Source: Dasypus novemcinctus
Lineage: Eukaryota > Chordata > Mammalia > Cingulata > Dasypodidae
Assembly (NCBI RefSeq): GCF_030445035.2
Contig: NC_080704.1
Span: 28,386,200-28,450,199, forward strand
Direction: 5' to 3'
DNA length: 64,000 nt
The notes beneath the pieces are model-generated. The model ran no database searches, was not told where the DNA came from, and saw only the letters and a list, made by a program, of their open reading frames with translations. Position numbers and translations under genes: made by a program. Position 1 is the stretch's first letter. Each line of letters starts with the position of its first letter. This document shows, one piece after another, positions 11,030-30,679 of this stretch.

Positions 11030-11941
11030 ACATATATTTTTTTTTTTATTTTGAGCGTGACACTTCTCCACTAGATAGCCAGGAAAAGTGATAACAAGTA
11101 CACATTACACAAAAGTACTGTACCATTGCCTTTATCTTGAAGGATTCGGAAGCCTCTACAGTTAATAAGTTAAATAAAGGGCTTGAGTACATAAATATTT
11201 GTCTAGGGAACCCTACCGTATCTACAACACAGTAAGAATCTACGGGAGGACAAACTTGTACCATACCACGCTGAGTGCAATTGCGTTATAACATTTCAAA
11301 TATACAAAGCTCTGTTCTTTTTTTTTTTTCTTTTAATAACAATGGTATGTACAGAATCAATAATCACAGTTTGGTGACTTCAACAGTCCATATTCTAGCA
11401 GAGTATTTCCCTTTGGTTTGATATAAAAACCTTGGTTGGTGTATGATAAAGAAGAGAACAAGAACAAGACGCCCCTTTCTTTAAGTGCACTGTTAGCTAT
11501 CTTACAGACTCGCTGCGCCTTCCCGGCCCAGCCTTCACGCTGGGCCCGCGCCGGGGAGAGCCACTGAGGGCGCCAAAATGCTATTTAAAAGAAAAGAAAA
11601 GAAAAGCTAAGTGGAGGCGGGTGGGATGGGGGGGGGGGTGTCGGGAATCAGAGAGGATGGGCTTGTAAAAATGTTAACTTCAGTCCCAGGCGGCTGAGGG
11701 AGAAGATCTCCCCAAGGTGCTCAGCCGGGTGGGAGCGGGAGAGGGGGGACGCTGGGGCCGGGCGGGGGGCGGGGGGGGGGGGGACAGCCAGCCGAGGAGG
11801 GCCCCGGCCGCGTCCAGGCTGCGGCGAGGGCGGCGGCGCTCGGGGCCGTCTCGGGGCCGCGCTGGTCCTCGCGTCTCCATTTGGTCTTGCGTGGTGCTGA
11901 GTGAGGTGGCCTCCGGGCGCCGCGGCGCGGGGCGGCGGCCT
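11030..11941 (-). other. ARX: ARX 3' UTR
   Basis: Non-coding part of the last ARX exon, from the TAA to the polyadenylation signal region. The distal two thirds (about 11040-11480) are AT-rich and unique, which is usual for conserved developmental 3' UTRs. The part next to the stop (11690-11940) is extremely GC-rich with G runs. Confidence 0.75.
11045..11050 (-). terminator. ARX: ARX polyadenylation signal AATAAA
   Basis: Reading the - strand gives 'cgctcaaaataaaaaaa', a canonical AATAAA about 0.9 kb after the ARX stop codon, close to the 3' UTR length I remember for mammalian ARX. Cleavage is expected near 11020-11035. Confidence 0.7.
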
Positions 11942-12182
11942 TTAGCACACCTCCTTGCCCGTGCTGGTGCCCGGCAGGATGTTGAGCTGCGTGAGCTGCG
12001 CCGCGTGCTCCTTGGCCTTGAGCCGCAGCGCGGCTATGCTCGACGCGCGTCTGTCTGCGGCCGCCGTGGCCGGGTCGGCCAGCGCGCCCGACGCCACCGC
12101 GCCCTCCACGGCCGGCGTGGGCTGTCTCAGGAGCGCGGCCGCGGTCGACGCGCTGGTCAGGGGGGCCATGGTGGAAAAGAGC
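11942..12182 (-). CDS. ARX: ARX exon 5: C-terminus with OAR (aristaless) domain
   Basis: Last coding exon, residues 475 (split Arg codon) to 554 and the stop TAA at 11942-11944. The acceptor reads 'tctccccgcag' on the - strand at 12183-12193. The encoded segment begins [12 protein letters not shown] and ends [13 protein letters not shown]. The OAR motif ([15 protein letters not shown]) lies at about 521-535. This motif is shared by paired-like homeodomain proteins and in ARX contributes to transcriptional activation and intramolecular control. The length (241 nt) and ending agree with the mammalian gene as I know it. No frameshift or substitution of note. Confidence 0.96.
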
Positions 12183-14553
<2,371 letters not shown>

Positions 14554-14719
14554 TCAAGCTGTTCTCGGGCACATCTGGGGCCCAATGGGCCGAGAAAAGG
14601 GGTCCCCCCGACTTAAAGCCAGCCAGGAACGCGGGACCCGCAAACCCTTGACAGCGGGTGCTCCAACTAGCCCCATTCCTTTCCAAGTCTAAGGAAAGTG
14701 GTTCGCTAGGCTGGGGGAC

Positions 14720-14870
14720 CAGGAAACCAAGTTTAAAGGTCTGCGCTGCCGCATGCTTGCTGTGTGTCTTTAGGCAGGTCTCTTAAACCTCTCTGAACCA
14801 CCCTCAGTTTTCTAATCTGTAAAACGGGGATAATAAAACTTTACTCGTAAGACAATAATGATGACTACGA
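14720..14870 (+). repeat. MIR SINE fragment in ARX intron 3
   Basis: MIR signature 'tgctgtgtgtctttaggcag', then 'gtctcttaaacctctctgaa', then 'tctgtaaaacggggataata'. It is an ancient element and one of the very few repeats recognisable inside ARX. Confidence 0.65.
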
Positions 14871-16129
14871 TTACTATGAAGACGACTAAGAAGGTACACA
14901 GTCAAGGATGACTCCCAGGAACGGGCAGCCACCCAGGGATGGATGACACCAGCTGTTTTCACCTATTTCAGATCTACCCAAGAGCTGGCAAAATCCCTGC
15001 GCCTGTACTGCAAAGCGGAGGGGGAGGCGGTTGATTTATTCTTCCCAGAAATATTTACTGAACATCTTTGAGCACTATTCTGGGTGCTGGGGCTTGAGGA
15101 GGGTGGGAGAGAGGGATGAAAGGCTCACAGTAATTAGCAAACAAGCATACATTTTAGAGGGTCGGTTCTCCGTGGAATGAAATATGGGGTACACAGCCTG
15201 TCACCCGCGGCGTCTCTGTACAAGAAAGCACTGACTGCATGGACCAGGCCTGTAGCGATTCCTCAGCACAGAAAAATCAGAGGACAGGAGACAGCGGAGA
15301 CTTTCCAAACCTGACAGAGCTAACAGGTCCTTTACTTCCTCTGGGGGGGGGGGAGGGGGAGGATTGTGGATTAAATTTAATTTAAAGAAGATAGTTCTAG
15401 GCTTGGGGGGGGAGGTTTTCAGCACCAGGTATCTTCCTAATTGTTAATAGAAAGCAGTTTTAGTAGAGACCTTTACCTGAAACCATGGCAGCTACCATCA
15501 TCTAAAAATAACGCCGGGAGCACGGAATTATTTTTATGTGACCTGCTCATCACACCCACACCTGAGAAGATCTGCTCCTTCTCCCCTGGAGGCATTAACA
15601 TTTTTAGGGCTGGGTTTATGCCTGCACACAAGTCTAAAAATTAAGAATGAATTTCGGGGCTACAGTTATATTAAAATATAATGTAAATTATCCCGGAGGG
15701 GGGAAAAAATATATATATATATATACTTTTAAAAAGGACATTCATGCCTTCCAAATGTGCACCCAGGGGTTGTCGTTATTAGCACGAGCATCTAAGCTTG
15801 ACTTGACTTTTAAACAGCCACCTTGGCCCAGAAAAATCGAGACTCCAAACTGGTGGACTTCAAAGAAGAAAAATTCTGCTGAAAAGGGGCCATCCCTAGC
15901 GTCCCACAGCCCTCGCATAATCGACTTGTGACTGGCGGGGACGCTCCAGTGTGGAAGTTGAGAGGCTTGAAAAAGGCAGGCTGTGGATGGGCCCAAGCTG
16001 GGTGGGCAGCTTTTGTGTATCCAAATCTGTCTAGACAAGAAGATCCGCCACTCCTCGACTACAGTGAAAGGAGCGCAGGGGTGGAAACCGGGGCCGGTGG
16101 AGGCGGAATGCCCTGAAGATCGGGCAAAC

Positions 16130-16930
16130 CTTTCACAGACGGAGCCGGCGCGTCTCTCCCAGCTCGCCTGCAATTATCAAGATGTCCCCCTGCAATTCCT
16201 CATTATTGAATTAATACCTCTGAGGCCCCCCAAAGGTAAACGAAAGGACTCTAATAATTCATATTCACTTAATTACATCTTCTCTAGTGAATAGGGGGAG
16301 AGGAGAAGGGGAGGGGGCGCCCTCTTTCTTTTTAAAAGTTATTTAACTTTCCCACGACTGGTTCCCCTGAGCTGAAAATACGGAGTTGCTGTCACATCTC
16401 TGTTTGACAATGGAGAAATGTGTCAACAGAAAGGAGGGGACAGGCCTCATCATTAGCCCTCTAATGCAAGAAGCTGTTGTGTATTAAATGAGCCATATGG
16501 AATTTATTGTGCTTTATCAGCGCTTGATTTTGACTGTAAAGTGATTCACTCAGCTCCTAACCCAGGGACATCTGTTTTCTGTTGGCCCCCGGGGCTGCCC
16601 GGTGTTGATCGTCTCTTGGGTTATGAGGCCTGGGTTCGGAAATGCACTCTGGTATGGGGCTGCAAACACCTTTAATAGCAGTGCACTCACTCCCTATTAG
16701 ATCAATGCGGGCTCATTGCTATAAAAAATGGGAAATCAAATAGCATTAGCCAGCTCCTTGTGCGGGCGGAGGGGAAATCAAACAGCATTTTGCCTTCAAA
16801 TGGCCCTGTTTGTTCTAGCACTAAGTGGGCTTTTATGAAGCCCGATTGGAGACTTAATCGCAGCCAAATACCTGCTTGGAGCTGAGCGGATTTGTCTAAC
16901 AACCAAATCCATGCTCCATCCCATTATTTC
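16130..16930. promoter_or_regulatory. Candidate intronic regulatory element of ARX
   Basis: About 800 bp of repeat-free sequence with many developmental-factor-like cores ('ctgcaattatcaagatg', 'cattattgaattaatacc', 'cacttaattacatc', 'tgtattaaatgagccatatg'). A near-duplicate motif, gggaaatcaaatagcatta at 16730 and gggaaatcaaacagcattt at 16772, is spaced 42 bp apart. The texture is that of a conserved non-coding element; function is inferred. Confidence 0.45.
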
Positions 16931-17287
16931 AATCCGGAGAAGCCCGTCTGTGGACTGTGGCCTCTAAGGGCTCAGGGGCTGGGGGCCCCCCGCGCTGCAC
17001 TCTCTGAGACCCCAAAACCCCTGTTCTGACCCTGGACTCCTTCCTCAGACCCCCAACCCAGCAAAATTGCCCTCCCACCTCCCAAGCCGATCCAGGCACG
17101 TTCTTAATTTTTAAGAATACCCTCCTGTGTGTGAGTGCCTGGGTCTGTTTTTCCGATTCTGCTTCTCTTCATTTTTCCGAAGGGGTCTCACGCTATTTCC
17201 CCCCCCAATCCATCAATCCCCCCCCCTCTTTTCCAACTCTCCCGGCCCTCCTCCCTTCCCCTCCTTCCTCTCTGCTGTGCAGCTCAC

Positions 17288-17333
17288 CTGGACTCGGGCC
17301 TCAGTCAAGTCCAGCCTCATAGCCAGTTCCTCC
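17288..17333 (-). CDS. ARX: ARX exon 3: middle of homeodomain
   Basis: A 46-nt micro-exon. The - strand reads 'cttatag' then the exon, then 'gtgagc'. It completes Arg350 and encodes EELAMRLDLTEARVQ (homeodomain positions 32-46, helix 2 and the turn into helix 3). It is too short to be found as an open frame, but both splice sites, phases and the joined protein are exact, and 46 nt equals the size I know for human exon 3. Confidence 0.96.
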
Positions 17334-23142
<5,809 letters not shown>

Positions 23143-24168
23143 TCACACAACTTTCACGAGTTCGTCCCGCAAGCGCCTCCTCGAAGGCGGGAACGGGGGG
23201 GTCGAAGCCCGAGCGCGGTTCCCCCCCACGCCGGGCCGGGGGCTGCCGCCCTGGAAGGCGAGCGCGCTTTTCCCACTCTCGCTCCCTGCGGGCGAGGCCC
23301 CGAGGTTCGGGTTCGGGCCCCCGGGCCCTGCTCAGAGCCGGCCTGGAGCTCCCAAGGCCTCGCCTCCACCCCCCGTGGCGCGCGAGCGCGGTCCGCTCGA
23401 AGGCCAGGACGGGCTTCCAGGGTGCCAGGGCGAGGGCCGCAAGCCACCCCCGGGCGCCTGGGCGCGCGCTTTCCTCCTGTGGCCCAGGGCCCTGCGCTGT
23501 CGGTCGGTCCCCCACCCCCCGTCCAGCTGTGGCTCTCGGGACTCGGGCAGCGGGACCCGCGGCCCCTGGAATTCAAAGCTGGGCCGCAGGCGCGCGGCCT
23601 TCCGTGGAGCACCCCGAGGGCGCCGGCGGAGAGGAGGGGCGCCCGGGGCCAGGCCCGCGGCCGGACTCGCTTGCTCCCCGGACTAAGTTCACCTCTGTCG
23701 GTCGGGCCCTGTCCCCCCACGCCCACCCCCGACGCCCTCGACGGGAGCCCGGGGAGCGGAGCCTGCGATGGGCCTCTACAGCCGCCGGGGCGGGAGGGAA
23801 CCCGAGGGCAGCGCTCTAAGACGCTCCCGTCTTCTCCCGACCCGGCCCCGCTGAGGAGAGAGGAGAGAGGGGAGCCCGAGGGAAGAGCGCGTGTCCCCGC
23901 GAGCCGCGTCTCGCGCCGGGCACCGCGGCCGAGCCCCCCGACCGGAGCTGGGCTGGGTCCCGGCGCGGGCCACGCGCGCCCTCGGCGCCGGGCTGCTGGG
24001 CGGCGCGCGGGGCGGGGACGCCGGGGGCGAGAGGGCCGCGGAGGGCGAATCCACGCCGGGTTTTCCTCTCTCGAGCCCTCCAATGTGTCAAAGAGAGAAG
24101 CGGGTTACAAAGGATTATACTTGAATCACTTACAGTCACATTTAAAAATACAAGATGCATAACTGGGA

Positions 24169-24188
24169 GATATATATATATATATATT
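24169..24188. repeat. (TA)n short microsatellite
   Basis: A run of alternating T and A ('gatatatatatatatatatt') at the upstream edge of the ARX CpG island. Confidence 0.85.
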
Positions 24189-25079
24189 CACAGCCTTAAA
24201 CATCTGCATAACTCTTGGATGCCGGTGGGTGGGTGGGAGACAGCTAGGCCTGGGAGAACATTCACGGGTGCCTCTCGAGGGGGAGATGAACGGGGCGAAG
24301 AGGCACCCGAGTAAGGCTAATCCTAACGCTGACACTACTACTACTATTCGCGACAGGAGGAAGGGGATCCCTCGCTCTGTCCCTCTCTTTCCATCTGTCT
24401 CTTTCAGGTGGTTAGGTTGACTCTTGCCCGGTTTTTTTTTTTAACCCGACTCTTGGATATGGTGGGGTGGGGGTGGGGGCTGGAGGAAGAGAAGTCGAGC
24501 CGTTGCGGACACTCGGTTTTCTTTTAAGCCCCCTCTGCGGTTCCCAGGCCCCCGGGATCTTCTCCTGCCTTCCCGTCTTCACCCGCAGCTCCGTGCTTCT
24601 CCACTGGCCCTGGTCAGCTTGAAACTCAACATTCTGGGCGCCGAGGACCGCCCGCCCCTCCTCGCCGCCGGCCCCGAAGGCCCGCGCCGGGCGCGTGGAG
24701 CTCAGCGGAGGAGAGAGGCGGCCCGACGCGTGGGGTGCCCCCGCGCCTCCGGCCGCGGACCCTCGCGGGCCTCCCTGCCGGCTGGGTGCTGGCAGCCACC
24801 GGGGCGCTTTTCCCTCCCCGGCGGGCCCCGCGTCGGAAATCCACAAGACCCGGCTGCCTCGGTGACTTCAGAGTCGGCTCCGCACACGCAGGGAGTGGGC
24901 TGACACCGAGTCCAAGGGAAGATCAGGCAAAACAAAAAGAGACACAAATGTGCAAAGCATTTCTGAGAGCGCAATCGGGCTTTCAAGGCTCTCGGGAGAG
25001 GTCTTCGTCTCCGTCCCCCTCCTCCCCCTTCTGCAGCTGTTCTTCTTTTAAAAAGGAGCCGGACCTTCTGCTGGGGGTG
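24189..25079. other. ARX upstream flank, no gene
   Basis: Mixed sequence with a secondary CpG-rich patch at 24620-24860. No exon or transposon recognised. Confidence 0.45.
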
Positions 25080-26460
25080 TATTCCAATTTTCATCACCCT
25101 CTGTAAAAGGGGGGAGGTTAGCATAGACTTTCTGGTTTTGATTTAATGACCCCTGGAATGAAATCTAATTCTATTAATAGCATGTGAAGTGTTTCTTTGG
25201 GAGACCTGTGTGAGACCACGAGCTTTATTTGTGTGGTTTTTTTCTTCTTCCATTTTTCATTTCATTTCAGTTCTTTCTTTTTGGCGTTTCTAATCCATCT
25301 TCCCGTGTGAGGATGGTATTGGGAAGACACGTCCATTCACCTCGGGGAGAAGGGCCTGGCCCAATTCGCTTTACACTCAGCCCTGAAATGAATGATCTTT
25401 GTCACAATTCAATACTCAACTTCAAAATCTACAATTGACTCTTGCTATTCCCAGAAAGATTAAATATATTAAATATGTATATATTTAAAAACGGAGATAA
25501 TCCGCTGGTGTCTCCATCGAATCTACTCAGGATATGGGTTTAAGACTCAAGTTATGTGTTATTTTAGAAAATAAAATGTTGCCTCCGAAACCTAGAAAGA
25601 GCTCAATGAGTTGACTTTTAAAGAATTGGGCTATATAGGACTGTTTAAAATGTTTTGACTTTGCCCAATTTAATATTTACTCTGCCAGCAAAATGAGACT
25701 TCACTTTCTTTACTTTCTTTTACCCACGAAGCAAAGTCATTTCATTTGGTAATAACACCCTTCACGTTTGTGCGCCGTTCTTCACAATTCCTGGTTCTTC
25801 TCGTCTTTGGGGTTTGTAACCGTTGGTTTCTAGGCTGCCTGGAAAACAATGGCTCGCGGTCCATCTGCTTTTAAAATCAATCACTAAAACGAGAATGACA
25901 ATTATGGCCGGAAGTGAGGGTCAACAGTGTTCAAAACTGTTGTTTGTGGTGAAAAATGGGGCTTGTCCCCAGGACTGGAAATAATAATTACCCAGAAGAG
26001 GCGAATGGAGACACCCCCTTCTTTTCTGTGGTGAGAGCTAATTCTATATTGTAGTTTCAAAATTATATTTGCAAGAAATTCGGATAAGGGGGTGGCTGTT
26101 AGATATCATTCTCCGGGGATGGGGGGGGGGGGATGTTTGGAGGAGCGTTAACCTCGCACACTTTCCGTTTGCGATGTTTTAATTTATTGTGCAATATACG
26201 GATAAATAAAGCTGTAATGGGCTTGCAGCCGCACCGGTCGGCTCAGGTCCCCTTAAATTATGTGCAACCTCTTCAAACATATATTTAAACAATAGAAATA
26301 ACCTTCATCGGAGTCTGCAACCAATTTGGAAGCCATTGGAAGGGAAGACAATAAGTCCTGATTACCCGCGAGGATCCTCTGTGATGTGATATCCCCTTTG
26401 CCAAGTCATTTCGCTGCTTTATTTATTTAATTTCTTTCTTTTTTTTTTTTTAACAAACTT
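25080..26460. promoter_or_regulatory. AT-rich candidate conserved block 2.4-3.8 kb upstream of ARX
   Basis: Repeat-free, AT-rich DNA with many TAAT-type cores and near-palindromic words ('gattaaatatattaaatatg', 'ggaaataataattacccag', 'gttttaatttattgtgcaat', 'ccttaaattatgtgcaac'). It has the appearance of a proximal enhancer cluster. Alignment to other mammals would decide. Confidence 0.35.
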
Positions 26461-27019
26461 TCATTCATTTATGGTCTTCCGCAACCTGCTAATTTAACAC
26501 TGGAGCGCGTTATTGCAGTGTTAGGAGGAGAGAAAGAGGGAGAGAAAACAACAATACTGCAATGATCCAAATGATACAGTAGAATTATAGCAATTATAGT
26601 TCTACTTGTGGAAGAAAACCTTGCTGAGATCAGGCAAACAAACTGAAGCCTTGTGAGGATAACAAGCGTCGGGATTGACAGCCGGTGCTGGGAAGAGCTG
26701 GAGGGCACACACAGAAATATTTGCCTCCCCCCCCCCCCACTCCCCCTTAACTCCCACCAGTCAAGGTTAACCTCCTCAAATACTGCTTTCAGCGTCTTAG
26801 CCACTTCAGGGTATGCATTTTATGCACAAATCCAGGTCTCTTCTCCGGGAAGTCTGCAGACGAGAGGAAAAGTAACCTAATCCGTTCGCCTGGCGCTCGC
26901 CCCTTCGCCTGCCCTGCCCTCTGCTTGCCCTTCACTTCCGACCCCTGCCTCGGCTCTCCCCACGGCCGCTGGGATCTGTCCCGCGGCGAGCGTTTGCTTG
27001 CTGACACGTTTTCAAAGGG
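26461..27019. other. ARX upstream flank, no gene
   Basis: Transition between the AT-rich block and a CpG island. It includes a purine-rich patch (26520-26550) and a C run (26727-26740). No gene recognised. Confidence 0.4.
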
Positions 27020-28300
27020 GCACCCCGTGGAAAGGGCCAAAGGGACGGATACCTTGGATTTCCAGGGGCGCCTTCCTCGCCGTTGCTAATCCTCCCCTCT
27101 TCGCCGTGCCCTGCACCTTCCCCCCCCTCCCCCCTTTTTTTTTTTTTTTTGGAAGCGTCTCTAGGACCACGGCCGAGCCCTCCAGGTGCGGACGCGTGGG
27201 TGCGATCACTGTGTTAAGACAACTCCCCTTATTTGCAAACTTCGCTACTTTCTGTTACCCTTCAGCAGCCGGGGAGGGGGTGGGGGGCGAGAAGGGGCGA
27301 GCAAGCAGATGCCCCCTCCCCCCAGCACCCAGGCGAGTCCCCGCGGCGGTCTCAGGCTTGGCCCCACGCACCGAGCTGGGCTTTGCTGGTCGCCGCTCCC
27401 GCGCGCGGGGAGAAAGGGGTCGCGCTGTCACCCCGAGTCCCTTGACGGACGCCCCCTATCTCCTGAGTCCCCCCTCCCCTCCCCCCCGGTTCCCCAGACC
27501 CGAGAGGCGAACTTCGCGGCGCCCCGCGATCCCAGCCATCTGGTTTCTCCTCTCCCTGGCCGCGCGGCTGGACCCCAGGTGCGCCCGGGGCGGGGGCGTC
27601 CCCCGCGCGGCCGTCGCCCCGGGGCTGCGGCCCCCCCACCGCCCCAGACGCGGGGCGGCGGGGGCGCGGGATGCGGGGAGGGACCCCAACGCGGGCATCA
27701 GCCCCGGAGCCCCCGCGACCCCGGCCGTCCACGTGCTCCGACCCGGTCCCCCGCCTCGGGCCCGGCGCGGCGGCCAGTGCGCGCCCCCTAGCGGGGCCTC
27801 GGGGCGGGCCGCGCGCTCCCGCCGCCGCCTCGCGGGCCTGAAGTTGGCACCTCCGAGGATCCGGCGGCACTGAATGGGGGACGGAGACAAAAGCCTTGGA
27901 AACATTTCCAAGTGTTCAATAAAAGCCCCATCTGTACCTTTCTTCCCCAGCGCGCTCGCGGCTCACGTCCTCCCCGGTGCGCGCGGCGGGAGCCGACTGC
28001 TGGGTGGGTGCTCGCCGGCGACCCTCAGGGGACACTGGCCCCAGAAGGGGAATAATCGGGGGCGCCGGGGGCGAAGGCAGCCGCTTGGGCCGTGCCCACG
28101 CCGCCCGGAAATCGGGGTCCGCGGCCTCTGGGGCGCTCCCGGGAGGCCCGGCGGCCTGCACCCTCAGACTACCTTCGGGCCGTAGAAATCCCCTCTCCCG
28201 TCGAAGCCCAGATCACCCCACCCTCGGAATGCAAGGCCCCCCAACTTCCGGCCCTCGGGGACCCCGGCCGCCGCCCGGTGCTCTCCATCCCCTCTGCCCA
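27020..28300. promoter_or_regulatory. CpG island 4.3-5.6 kb upstream of ARX
   Basis: Dense CpG sequence (for example 'ggcgcggcggccag', 'ccgcgcggccgtcgcc'). None of the long open frames resembles a known protein. It may mark an upstream ARX promoter, an unannotated non-coding RNA start, or simply the wide unmethylated domain of a Polycomb target. Confidence 0.5.
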
Positions 28301-28539
28301 CCACAGCGCCACAGATTCCTTCACTCTCCAGCGCTTCTCAATCACCCGCTCCCTCCGGGTCTGGCTGGAAAGGGAGAAAAGAGACCTGAAGGGTCCTTGC
28401 CCCAGCCCCTTCGACTTGGTCAATCCGGAAATGGTGGGTTTTGTTGAAGTCCTTAAAAGCTCTGGTAAAAAGTTACTGATGAAGCTTTTTACAAAGGCGA
28501 ACAACAACAACAAAAACCAAACCAGGCCGTTCCCCGTTC

Positions 28540-30000
28540 AAATCGACCCGGCACCGGCGCCTCCTTCTGCGCTGGGCGTGTGCGTCCTAAACCACCCGTC
28601 AGCAGCGCGCCGGCCGTGCTTCCGAGGGCCGGCGGCGGCCGCGATCTCGGGGCTGCACCCTCGCAGAATGGTCAAGTCCTGCCGAGGCCTCCAAAACACT
28701 CACCGGCCTAGGCCTCGCCCCAACGAGAGCAGCTCTGATGCTGGGGTAGCGTCTCGTGGCCGGGGACGTGCAACGACGGGGCTTGCCCTGCCCCGACGAG
28801 GAGGCGGCTGGCATTTCTGGGTGGGGGCAGCAGATGGAAGGGGTCCTGTGGGAAGGGAGGCGTGGGTGCCCCCGCATTTAATTAAGAGGGAGAAGGGCAG
28901 ATGCCGAGGCTGAACACAAGTTAAATGCACGGGGGGCGGGGGCAGCCTGCGACTAAGACAGAGCCCCTCTGGACTAGACGGCAGCAGAAAGGACCTCCGC
29001 GCTTCGGGAATCTTTGTCCCTCATTTCCTGCTGCAAATCACTTACCCGATCCGAAAACACAAATCGCTGAACAGAAGGGGGAAAAAAATAGAGGCGGAGG
29101 ACCAAGAAGAAAGGCCTCGGAATAAAAATAACCGAGCAGAAGGGCTGACACTCCACGGCCCGACAGGCGTCTCCTCCAAACCTGGGGCAGTTCCTTATCC
29201 CTCCCCCACCTACCCGCCCCCGGCCCCCATTCCGCCCCGGGCGTTTGCAGGGCACCCCGAATCCTTTCTGAGGACAGGCCGCAGCTTTGGGGGAAGGGGA
29301 GCGCCTCCGGGCTGAGGTTGGGAAGGTGAAGGGGGGGGGGGGGTCCACAGCCGGGGGGGGGGGGGCCCGCGGCCTAGCCAAGTCGTGGGGTGCCCATCAC
29401 GCGGCCTTCCCGTCTGGGCGCGCGCTGCGGGCAGGGCCCTCCCCGGAGGCCCCGCTTGACCCAAGCGGCCTCGGTTTCCCCGTCGCGGAGGAGATGCTCC
29501 CACCCGGGGAGGGGGTGCTCCGGCCTTCGCGGGCCGGGGCGGGCAGGGGGCCGAGCAGAGCCAAGACCTCAACCGCCGTCCCGGGGAACCCCGATCGGCG
29601 TGGATGGGAGGGCGCCCCCGGGTGCCCGAGGCCAGGCCGCGATCTCCAGGCCCAGAGCCCGGCGCCGCGCACCCCCCTTGAAAGTGACCGTGGGAGCAGG
29701 TGCAGAGAAGGTGGGAGGAGAAGGAGGAGGGGAGAAAACAATCGGCTCAGATGCAGAGGCACGAAAACCAGCCTTAGCCGTTTTTCTTGGGGGATTCAAT
29801 GAGAAGATTCCAAAGAAATCTTGGAGTGGGGAATCTGAGATGACTCACAATCGCCCGAAACGATTTTGTCTTCCGTGTCCCCAGTCGGCCTCACATCCCA
29901 GCGCCGCCTTCGTACTTTGGGGGTCTCAGCGCAGCTCCTGGCGCCCGCGAGGCGCGGAAGGAAACCTTTCCGGGAGCAGAATTCCAGGGCCGTGGCCGTA
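28540..30000. promoter_or_regulatory. Further GC-rich island upstream of ARX
   Basis: A CpG-rich, G-run-rich segment (G runs at 29329-29342 and 29354-29366). No protein is recognised in any frame. Interpretation as for the neighbouring island. Confidence 0.45.
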
Positions 30001-30525
30001 GGTACAAGGCAGTTTTATTTGGGCACATGGCACTTGACTTTTTCTTCTCACTGTGGTCAGCACTGATCGATCTTTTTTCCTTCCTCATCCCCCCCCACCT
30101 CTTTTTTTTTTTTTAATCCAGGCCTCCTCCTTTTTCCTCAATTCCCCCATTACGCCTGTTGGGGCCATTTGGGGTTCATTGTTAGTGGGGTGTGGGACTC
30201 GCTTGAGACTAAACAGAGATTTACGACCAAAGTATTTTGCCCAGAGAATCCCAGAAGGCCTGGAAAGAAAGGAGATTGAAACCCACAGTTCAAGTGAAAT
30301 TTAGACCCAGGAGTGATTTTTGCTTTTTTTTTTCATGGATAATAGCGGTTTGGTGTTATCCATCACTGCAAGTTCTCCCTAATAAATAGCTCCAAATTTG
30401 TAATCTGACAGGTGTAAAATTTCCCTTTTCTGAGAAATGAAGAGACCACCAACACTATCTTTTAAATAGTACAAATAGACATTGCAGTTGTTGACAATCT
30501 TCCTTACCATCAGTCCCAAACCCCT

Positions 30526-30674
30526 GCCCGCCCTCCTTCTCTCCCTCCCTCCCTCCCTCCCTTCCTCCCTTCCTCCCTTCCTCCCTCCCTCCCTCCCTCC
30601 CTTCCTCCCTTCCTCCCTTCCTCCCTTCCTTCCTTCCTTCCTTCCTTCCTTCCTTCCTTCCTTCCTTCCTTCCA
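30526..30674. repeat. Pure polypyrimidine (CCCT/CCTT)n tract
   Basis: About 145 bp of uninterrupted C/T built from ccct and then cctt words, becoming a perfect (ttcc)n run at the right end (30625-30674). Open frames rich in Arg/Glu/Gly/Lys on the other strand are artefacts. It is the longest mirror-type sequence in the window and able in principle to form triplex DNA. Confidence 0.92.
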
Positions 30675-30679
30675 GTGCA

